Made by a program: the position numbers and the translations under genes. Shown here piece by piece: positions 6,832 through 12,299 of a stretch of DNA of 20,517 bases; positions within the stretch are counted from its first letter, which is position 1, and every line of letters starts with the position of its first letter. Origin of the DNA: JBBIRM01 sp964517975 (GTDB lineage Bacteria; Desulfobacterota; BSN033; UBA1163). The stretch covers positions 1 to 20,517 of the forward strand of contig CAZFDM010000090.1 in assembly GCA_964517975.1 (NCBI GenBank), given 5' to 3'. The notes under the pieces were generated by a model. It was not told the DNA's origin. It made no database searches and saw nothing but the letters and a program-made list of their open reading frames with translations.

Positions 6832-7902
6832 ATATCCGAGAATCGTCGAAGTAATAGAGTAGGGGATTATCCTATTTCTCTGGCCAAAGAAGAACCTCAA
6901 TATTTGCTGGGGATGCCGGTCTATCAGGGATTGCCCTTTATGGGAAGGTCGCCAATGATTATTCCTATTGGGCAACACCCCTTGGCCATTAAGATCTTAA
7001 AAGAGATTCCAACTAAAAAGGTTATGCTCAAACGGATGATCTCCGAGTATCGGGCTGTCGTAAATGCCCTTTTGAGAATGGGGATAGATTTTAAAATTAT
7101 GAACTTAATGGATGGAGAAAAAAAGGTTAGAAGGTGGTTACTCAAGAAAGGGTGTGAAGGTGTCGAATTTCCCATTGAAAAACCAACCCAGTGGCATGTT
7201 TTCCCAAGGGATATGTTTGTCTATCTGAAAGAGATCAGGACGATTCTCGTTCACTCAAGACTATTTAAATTTAGGAAAGATCGCTCCTCGGTCTGCGAAA
7301 TTATTCACACCGAGTTGGCTGAAGGGGGTAAGATTCTATTCTCGGGAAATCATCTCATTACAAGTTGCCATCCCGAAGCCATCCATAGGAGAGGGGGGAA
7401 TAAGGTTCTCAATGAGCTAAAAGAAAAAGGAATGAAAATTACCCTCATTCCCAATGCCATTTTTTTTGTTCTTTCACGGGAGATGAAAGGAAAGCCCATC
7501 TCCACTTATTACGAATCCCACACTGATCGGAGCGCAAGCCTATTAAGAGGAAGGGATGGGAAATATTATCTGATACTCGATCCCTACTACCGGACAGGTG
7601 CGCTCACAGCCCCGTTAACAGTCCAGAAATCAATAGACCTTGTGCGTAAAATTTGTGAAAAGAACGACATAGAGGTTCTTGTCCCGACCTCCCTTTCCGT
7701 TCCTTATGGCACTTCCACCGTTCAATTCCAGAACAATAAGATAATCCTTACGGGTGGAGAAAAAGATATCCTCTCCACCCTTACTGGCATCGTTGGGAGA
7801 AGAGATCTTTATGTAACAGAGATTCCACTCTCAGCCTACCCCGTCTTTTCGGGTGCAGGGCTTCATTGCCTGATTGCAGAACGACCCATCCCACTTATTT
7901 AG
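6769..7902 (+). CDS. Pentein-superfamily guanidine-modifying enzyme with an N-terminal leader mimic
   Basis: A 377-residue protein related to arginine deiminases, amidinotransferases and dimethylarginine hydrolases. The motifs fit the pentein active site: FPRD (145-148), EGG (185-187), His251 and Asp253 in SHTDRSASLL, and the nucleophile Cys367 in GAGLHC near the C-terminus. These enzymes attack a guanidinium carbon through Cys, yielding citrulline or transferring the amidine. Within a peptide cluster a role on precursor Arg side chains is attractive, since P1, P3 and P4 contain core Arg. The first 21 residues align without gaps to the precursor leaders (KIKLK, then VRINHDELR). A weak ribosome site precedes ATG 6769. 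Free arginine or agmatine could instead be the substrate. Confidence 0.82.
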   Translation: MKIKLKPIENQVRINHDELRVISENRRSNRVGDYPISLAKEEPQYLLGMPVYQGLPFMGRSPMIIPIGQHPLAIKILKEIPTKKVMLKRMISEYRAVVNALLRMGIDFKIMNLMDGEKKVRRWLLKKGCEGVEFPIEKPTQWHVFPRDMFVYLKEIRTILVHSRLFKFRKDRSSVCEIIHTELAEGGKILFSGNHLITSCHPEAIHRRGGNKVLNELKEKGMKITLIPNAIFFVLSREMKGKPISTYYESHTDRSASLLRGRDGKYYLILDPYYRTGALTAPLTVQKSIDLVRKICEKNDIEVLVPTSLSVPYGTSTVQFQNNKIILTGGEKDILSTLTGIVGRRDLYVTEIPLSAYPVFSGAGLHCLIAERPIPLI

Positions 7903-7904
7903 AA

Positions 7905-8084
7905 TTACACCTTAAGCCCAATAAAAGTTGGTGGGTAACAAATTCTCGCAAATGATGTAGGTCGCCCATCAATCTTATATTGCTCACTTAAAACTCCTCC
8001 TCTAATCCTTTTCAGTTCGTCTTTAGTAATTTTCATATCCTTTGGTAAATCATTAATTTTGATTCTTGCCCTTTTCTTTTCCAT
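7905..8084 (-). CDS. RiPP precursor peptide P4 (59 aa)
   Basis: A short gene on the minus strand with ATG at 8082-8084, stop TAA at 7905-7907, and a strong ribosome site (AAAAGGAGG, about 7 nt upstream). The leader begins MEKKRARIKINDLPKDMK and continues ITKDELKRIRGG, so it has four extra residues before the shared leader and ends in GG at 29-30. The core is 29 residues: VLSEQYKIDGRPTSFARI, then CYPPTFIGLKV. It contains one Cys, two Arg and a Pro-Pro, and lacks the Trp-Gly motif of the other cores. It is the last gene of the right arm, 30 nt after the radical SAM gene, and its stop lies 2 nt from that of the pentein gene. The leader subtype (ITK, ELKRI) matches P3. Confidence 0.86.
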   Translation of the reverse strand: MEKKRARIKINDLPKDMKITKDELKRIRGGVLSEQYKIDGRPTSFARICYPPTFIGLKV

Positions 8085-8114
8085 GACAAATCCTCCTTTT
8101 TAAAAATTTCTTAT

Positions 8115-10190
8115 TTAAAAATCACTTCCTTTTCTATTGGGCTGAAGCTTCAAAGACTTTTTTATTTCCTCTCTTCGAATTTTTACTTCTCCTGGCCAAT
8201 CCTTAAGGTTGATCTTTGCCAATAACGATTCCTGAGAGGATAATTCATCTATCTTTATAAGATGCTTCTGAAATCGCTCAAATGTTTCTTTGCTTGGCAA
8301 GTAGTGACCTAACGGTATGGCAAGACTGAGGTAGGAGTTCCCTTCTCGAATCATCAGCTTCCTTTCCACCAATGGTCGAAGGATTTTCTCGATATCCTCT
8401 TTTGAACACTCTCCCCCATTAAGCTTCCCTACCGTCTTCTGGAGATGGGGTGTATTTCGTATCCGATCACAAGTCATATAAAGGATTCTCTGAAGTCCTT
8501 CCAATTCTATCAGAAACTCAGATGATATTGGCCGTTGATCCCAGATGAGTAGCTTCGTCCCATCATCAAAGTAAAATAGATCGCTTGATTCATGGACTTT
8601 CGTCCACGAGCCTAACTCTCTCAAAACAGGGGCAACATAATCTTCAACCTTTTGAGGAGTGGGATGACGATAATTGAAAAAATAGGCCAGATTGGATAAA
8701 ATTTTTATATCAAATGGATAGATGTATTGATAGACTTTTAGTGGAGTGAGCCCCGAGAATCCGTATTGCTTAGGTCTTTCATAGTAAGGGCTGAATCGAT
8801 AAATGCATAAGTCGGAGGTCCATCCAGGGGGTTGTAAATGGGCGAGTGATGGTATGAGGTTTGCCATTCGTTCATATTCCTGAGGAGGTTCAAAAGGAAA
8901 ACCATATAGGAAGTTCCAATAAGGATGGAGACCGAATTCCTTGCTCAATTTAAGGAGCTGGATGTTTTGAATCGCACGGACCCCCTTCCCCATTAATTTG
9001 AGAATCGGGGTGCTCAGGCTTTCAATCCCGGGTTGGATATTTGAAATGCCTGCGTCTTTTAAAGCACGAATCTGATCTTTTGTAAGATTTGGCCTTGTCT
9101 CATAAAATATCTCCATTCCTAAATCACGGGAAGCAAGTTCTGGAATGAAATCGTTGAAATATCCTAAGTTTAGGACATTATCCACCATTTGAATTGGTGT
9201 CCCAAGGTATTTTTTTGATATCCAGATCAACTCTTCGATTGCCCGGTGGCTCGATTTGAAACGGAATGGATGATTTTCTCCGTTTAAACCACAAAAATTA
9301 CACTTTCTCTTTTCTCCCCACCAGCACCCTCGGGAAGTCTCAAATAGGTTGATTGGATTGGAAGGTAACCTTATCCTGCTTGCTTCAAGCTGTTCATAAT
9401 AATCGTCGTAATTTATAAATGGAAGCTCATCCATATTAGATAAGAAAGGCGCATTCAGATAGGCCCCATGATTGCCTTTAGGGGGTGGTTCGGATTGGGT
9501 ATATACCCCCCGAAGGCCAGAGAGTGATTGGCCCTCCAGAATACGTTGGACCATCTGAGGGAAGACGATCTCCCCTTCACCTGAAACCACAGCATCCACG
9601 AAGGGAAACTGCCTGATTAATTCGACGCCCATGGCGCCTTCACAATTAGGTCCGCCAAAAACGATGAATGTTTCAGGTGAACGAGTCTTTATTCGTTTGG
9701 CTAAAGAAAGAGAGGCTACCTGCTGATGAAATACGTTTGTAAAACCTGCAATACGAGGGTGATAACTTAAAACTTCAGATAGACACTTTTCTAAAAAGAA
9801 CCCAGCTTGATCGCGTGTTTTGAATACGTTTCTGATAAACTGTTTTGGAGTAGCCTCAACATTAAAACCATCCGCCGATACTCTCCAACGGAGTATTTCG
9901 TCAATATATTCTTCTTCGTCAATTTTAGATTTTTTAAAAAGGGTCTTTGAGAAAATCCAATCTCCCAAAAAATTTCGGGGGTTGGATTGATTAAATAGTT
10001 GGAGATATAAGTTTACCCCGATCATTTTTGCAAAGAGAAATGTGAAATAAAGTAGTTTCGTAGGGATACCCAATGAAACAAGGATTTCTTTGAGCAAGGT
10101 AATGCCAATAGAGGGAATATTAAGGAAGCCAAAAGGCATACAGATAAGCAAAACATCTGCTGACATATTGATTTCTCTTTTATTTCTCAT
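8115..10190 (-). CDS. RiPP maturation radical SAM protein 1 type enzyme (B12-binding) with a C-terminal leader mimic
   Basis: A 691-residue enzyme from the ATG at 10188-10190, chosen because TGAGGTGG lies just upstream; a start at 10211 would add 7 residues and overlap the previous gene. The N-terminal region (SADVLLICMPFGFLNIPSIG) and the cluster motif GCWWGEKRKCNFCGLNG are hallmarks of the family named ribosomal peptide maturation radical SAM protein 1, with an unusual Cx7Cx2C spacing (Cys289, Cys297, Cys300). Members are mostly predicted peptide C-methyltransferases. A B12-like domain (FGGPNCEG, SGEGE) precedes the barrel, and a winged-helix-like region lies near residues 565-635. The end of the protein carries AKINLKDWP, then VKIRREEIKK, a clear copy of the precursor leader. 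Likely substrates are P2, P3 or P4. Confidence 0.9.
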   Translation of the reverse strand: MRNKREINMSADVLLICMPFGFLNIPSIGITLLKEILVSLGIPTKLLYFTFLFAKMIGVNLYLQLFNQSNPRNFLGDWIFSKTLFKKSKIDEEEYIDEILRWRVSADGFNVEATPKQFIRNVFKTRDQAGFFLEKCLSEVLSYHPRIAGFTNVFHQQVASLSLAKRIKTRSPETFIVFGGPNCEGAMGVELIRQFPFVDAVVSGEGEIVFPQMVQRILEGQSLSGLRGVYTQSEPPPKGNHGAYLNAPFLSNMDELPFINYDDYYEQLEASRIRLPSNPINLFETSRGCWWGEKRKCNFCGLNGENHPFRFKSSHRAIEELIWISKKYLGTPIQMVDNVLNLGYFNDFIPELASRDLGMEIFYETRPNLTKDQIRALKDAGISNIQPGIESLSTPILKLMGKGVRAIQNIQLLKLSKEFGLHPYWNFLYGFPFEPPQEYERMANLIPSLAHLQPPGWTSDLCIYRFSPYYERPKQYGFSGLTPLKVYQYIYPFDIKILSNLAYFFNYRHPTPQKVEDYVAPVLRELGSWTKVHESSDLFYFDDGTKLLIWDQRPISSEFLIELEGLQRILYMTCDRIRNTPHLQKTVGKLNGGECSKEDIEKILRPLVERKLMIREGNSYLSLAIPLGHYLPSKETFERFQKHLIKIDELSSQESLLAKINLKDWPGEVKIRREEIKKSLKLQPNRKGSDF
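8154..8219 (-). other. Leader-mimic segment at the C-terminus of the radical SAM enzyme
   Basis: This stretch encodes 22 residues (AKINLKDWPGE, then VKIRREEIKKS) that align without gaps to the P1 leader from its Ala2. Eleven positions are identical (A, I, K, D, P, K, I, R, E, E, K) and most others are conservative. It ends 12 residues before the stop, without a GG. A C-terminal leader copy is not a known feature of this enzyme family. Confidence 0.65.
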
Positions 10191-10197
10191 TACCACC

Positions 10198-11301
10198 TCA
10201 AACTTTTTCATTGCCCACGAGAATCCGGAATTGATAGAGGGAAGTTAATAAATCTTTTTCCATTGCTATTCCCATATTATTTCTGATAAGTCGATAGACC
10301 TCCTGGTTAGTTTTCCTCCCATCAAAATAATCAAGAAGGTCATAAACCCTTTTTGAAACTTCCATTGGATCTAAAGAAGAGTAGCCAATGAGGAAATAGG
10401 AATCGTCACGGTTTTTCTCCACTTGAAGTTTTGGATTTCGTTTAAGTATCTTGGGAAGTTTGGGATTTAAAAGGGTCTTCTGTTTTATCTTAACCTCTTC
10501 GAGAAAAATCTTCTGAGAAATCCCAGAAATATTAACGAATTCCTTTGGAGTCAAGGTCGATATGAGATGGAATGTCTCCTTATAAAAATCTTCTTCACGA
10601 CCAACCCAATCTTTCCATAAATCTTGATAAGTTTCTGGATCAGGTGACTGATCATCCACTTCTTGTAAGGTTAAAGGACCATTGGGAGATTCCGGGAGAA
10701 TAATCTTTTGAGGATTCCACCCCATTTTGTATAGAGTGTATTGGACTAACGTTTTTTCAACAAAATTTAAATATCTCTTCAAGGCTAACCAGAACTCCCT
10801 GCCATCCTCCCCTGCCGTATATTTACAGAACCAAGTATTACAGGTAGCATCCCAGAAAGGTCGAATCGTACATTTCCTCTTTTTTTTATCGTAAAACGGA
10901 CAAATCAGGGATTTACTTCTTCCAAAGAACCCTTTTTCAGTATTTTTAAGTAGAAGAAGATACTTTTTGGGCCTGAGGATTCCATAGGGAGTTATACCAA
11001 TGTGGCTTTTAATGGTTTTTCGGATGCGAGAACGTCCTTCCTCCAACGCCGAACTGGAATTACTTAAGAGGGCTCCGACTAAGTAGTTGGGTAGATTGGG
11101 ATAGTGGGTACAGCATTTGGAGTCTTTTGAAAAATAAACCCCGCCTGGAAACCCTGGCTCTTTTCCTTTCCACATCACGCAGTCTTCACAGGTGGCAGCA
11201 GTCTCATCGGGAATTGTATTTTCAAAAAATCTGGGTAAGAAATTCCAATAAACCCTTGGAAGTCTATCAATAATTCTTTGAAGTGTCATAAGTTGTTTCA
11301 C
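10198..11301 (-). CDS. Cysteine-rich protein with a PqqD-like C-terminal domain; possible peptide-binding partner
   Basis: I do not recognise a named family for this 367-residue protein. The N-terminal half has eight Cys in a YkgJ-like pattern that suggests Fe-S or zinc binding: CEDC (38-41), CC (63-64), Cys134, Cys144, Cys154 and Cys159, with the conserved-looking text HYPNLPNYLVGALL between. The C-terminal 60 residues (YFLIGYSS, then RVYDLLDYFDGRKTNQEVY) read like a PqqD/RRE winged helix, the fold that binds RiPP leaders. The gene lies directly upstream of the radical SAM gene, whose start is 8 nt past its stop, so the two products probably work together. I infer a leader-binding, metal-containing partner. 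An electron donor role is an alternative. Confidence 0.72.
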   Translation of the reverse strand: MKQLMTLQRIIDRLPRVYWNFLPRFFENTIPDETAATCEDCVMWKGKEPGFPGGVYFSKDSKCCTHYPNLPNYLVGALLSNSSSALEEGRSRIRKTIKSHIGITPYGILRPKKYLLLLKNTEKGFFGRSKSLICPFYDKKKRKCTIRPFWDATCNTWFCKYTAGEDGREFWLALKRYLNFVEKTLVQYTLYKMGWNPQKIILPESPNGPLTLQEVDDQSPDPETYQDLWKDWVGREEDFYKETFHLISTLTPKEFVNISGISQKIFLEEVKIKQKTLLNPKLPKILKRNPKLQVEKNRDDSYFLIGYSSLDPMEVSKRVYDLLDYFDGRKTNQEVYRLIRNNMGIAMEKDLLTSLYQFRILVGNEKV

Positions 11302-11503
11302 TAAGGGGGAAGTGCACTATCTCGACCTTTTCCTTAGGCTTCTTCAGTCTGGAAATGGATTCCGCGAAAATAGTTCTTTGACCATTTATCTTGTTGGATA
11401 TGAAAAAGATATTATATCTGCCTCATCTTTATGTTTATCATCTTGACATTCTCCAGAAATACTATCGATTTTTAAGAAAGCATCAATAGCATTTCCTTAA
11501 TCA
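11302..11503. other. 200-nt stretch without a supported gene
   Basis: Between precursor P3 and the cysteine-rich protein gene I see no complete gene. On the minus strand an open frame of about 36 codons ends at TAA 11386-11388 (last residues ISFSYPTR), but it has no usual start codon and is preceded by a stop. It may be decayed coding sequence, perhaps an old precursor core. No clear promoter or terminator is visible. Confidence 0.4.
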
Positions 11504-11701
11504 TCAAGAGACTTCTTCTATAGGAAGAGGCGAAGTTGAATATAAAAGGGGCGAAGACCTATCCGAAGGTCCCCACTTCAACAGTGGGTTAGAAAAGATG
11601 GGAGTGGGTCTGGGATCCGCTAACCCCCCATAGATCCTTTTCAACTCCTCTTTAGTGATTTTTTGATCCTTTGGTAAATCCTTAATCTTGATGCGTGCCA
11701 T
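11504..11701 (-). CDS. RiPP precursor peptide P3
   Basis: A 65-residue precursor with a strong ribosome site (AAAGGAGG, about 10 nt before ATG). The leader is MARIKIKDLPKDQK followed by ITKEELKRIYGG, with GG at 25-26. The 39-residue core (LADPRPTPIFSNPLL, then KWGPSDRSSPLLYSTSPLP) is rich in Pro and Ser, has no Cys, and contains two Arg. IFSNPLLKWG (35-44) can be aligned with IFTPTASWG in P2. Without Cys, a thioether or sactionine product is impossible, so the SPASM or B12 radical SAM enzymes would have to do carbon chemistry on it. It lies 115 nt after P2 on the same strand, with a strong hairpin between the two genes. Confidence 0.86.
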   Translation of the reverse strand: MARIKIKDLPKDQKITKEELKRIYGGLADPRPTPIFSNPLLKWGPSDRSSPLLYSTSPLPIEEVS

Positions 11702-11775
11702 TTTACTTTACCTCCTTTCACAAAATATAAAAACTATCCTTTTGATTACTCAGCGTTAACTTTAAAACCCGACTA

Positions 11776-11806
11776 CCCGTTAGAAGGTCAGAGACCTTCT
11801 AACGGG
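11776..11806 (-). terminator. Strong hairpin between precursors P2 and P3
   Basis: A perfect 14-bp inverted repeat (CCCGTTAGAAGGTC at 11776-11789, GACCTTCTAACGGG at 11793-11806) with a 3-nt loop. On the minus strand the sequence after the stem is TAGTCGGGTTTTAAAG, not an immediate T-run, so termination may be partial. Outer AAACCC/GGGTTT segments could pair in a competing fold. A likely effect is to stabilise abundant P2 mRNA while limiting read-through into P3 and the enzyme genes. Confidence 0.6.
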
Positions 11807-11816
11807 GTTTATCCAA

Positions 11817-12053
11817 TTAGCATTCGATATAAGGTTCACCATCACTCCAATGAAAAATAACTTCACCCTGTTTAGTACCTGCTCCACTACTCTCTGGCCA
11901 GGTTCCACCCCAACTAGCCGTTGGTGTAAAGATAAAAGGTTCTGCTAACTTTGGATGCTCAGGTTCTTTCATAATACCGCCAAATACTCTTTTCATCTCA
12001 TCACGGCTAATCTTTACTCCCTTTGGTATATCCTTGATTTTGATGCGTGCCAT
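11817..12053 (-). CDS. RiPP precursor peptide P2
   Basis: A 78-residue precursor with ribosome site GAGGAGG before ATG. The leader is MARIKIKDIPKGVK followed by ISRDEMKRVFGG, with GG at 25-26; this subtype (ISR, EM, VFGG) matches P1 across the cluster, not its neighbour P3. The 52-residue core holds PFIFTPTASWGGTWPESSG and ends HWSDGEPYIEC, with three Trp (48, 52, 69), a single C-terminal Cys and no Arg. It is the first gene after promoter B and follows the SPASM radical SAM gene on the same strand, so that enzyme is its most likely maturase. A lone C-terminal Cys could serve in a thioether or disulfide, but this is speculation. Confidence 0.87.
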   Translation of the reverse strand: MARIKIKDIPKGVKISRDEMKRVFGGIMKEPEHPKLAEPFIFTPTASWGGTWPESSGAGTKQGEVIFHWSDGEPYIEC

Positions 12054-12081
12054 GGTTTTGTCCTCCTCTTTGTTTGATTTC

Positions 12082-12126
12082 TTAATTTAATGATAAAGGC
12101 TCGATAGGGAATTTAAATGGGCTCAT
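12082..12126 (-). other. Mini-ORF (14 codons) in the P2 5' untranslated region
   Basis: ATG 12124-12126 to TAA 12082-12084 reads MSPFKFPIEPLSLN. Its start overlaps the stop of the preceding mini-ORF as ATGA, and CAGGAT lies just upstream. It could be a translated leader peptide coupled to P2 expression. Chance occurrence is quite possible. Confidence 0.25.
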
Positions 12127-12161
12127 ATCCTGAGCGATTCTGCACCTCCTTTCCTTGTCAT
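12123..12161 (-). other. Mini-ORF (12 codons) in the P2 5' untranslated region
   Basis: ATG 12159-12161 to TGA 12123-12125 reads MTRKGGAESLRI, with GAGGGGG three nt upstream. Its coding text itself contains a second ribosome-site-like AAAGGAGGTG. It lies between promoter B and P2 and overlaps the next mini-ORF by ATGA. It may belong to a translational control element. Confidence 0.25.
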
Positions 12162-12222
12162 ATTCCCCCTCTCGATACCTTTAGAAAATGAATCGTCATG
12201 AAATAGTTTGAATTAATATAAA

Positions 12223-12270
12223 TTGATTAAGTTGATTATTTTATACCATACTACATAGAACTTGTCAAGT
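12223..12270 (-). promoter_or_regulatory. Promoter B for precursor P2, with shared operator-like 8-mer
   Basis: On the minus strand ACTTGACA (12263-12270) is followed by a 17-nt spacer ending in TATGG and by TATAAA (12240-12245), a near-consensus sigma-70-type promoter. TTAATCAA (12223-12230), the reverse complement of the 8-mer in promoter A, begins exactly 32 nt after the -35 box. The -35 box lies in an odd palindrome, AACTTG-A-CAAGTT (12259-12271). The transcript would have a 5' leader of about 180 nt. Confidence 0.75.
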
Positions 12271-12299
12271 TATTTTTTATCTAAAATTCTTATAAAATA

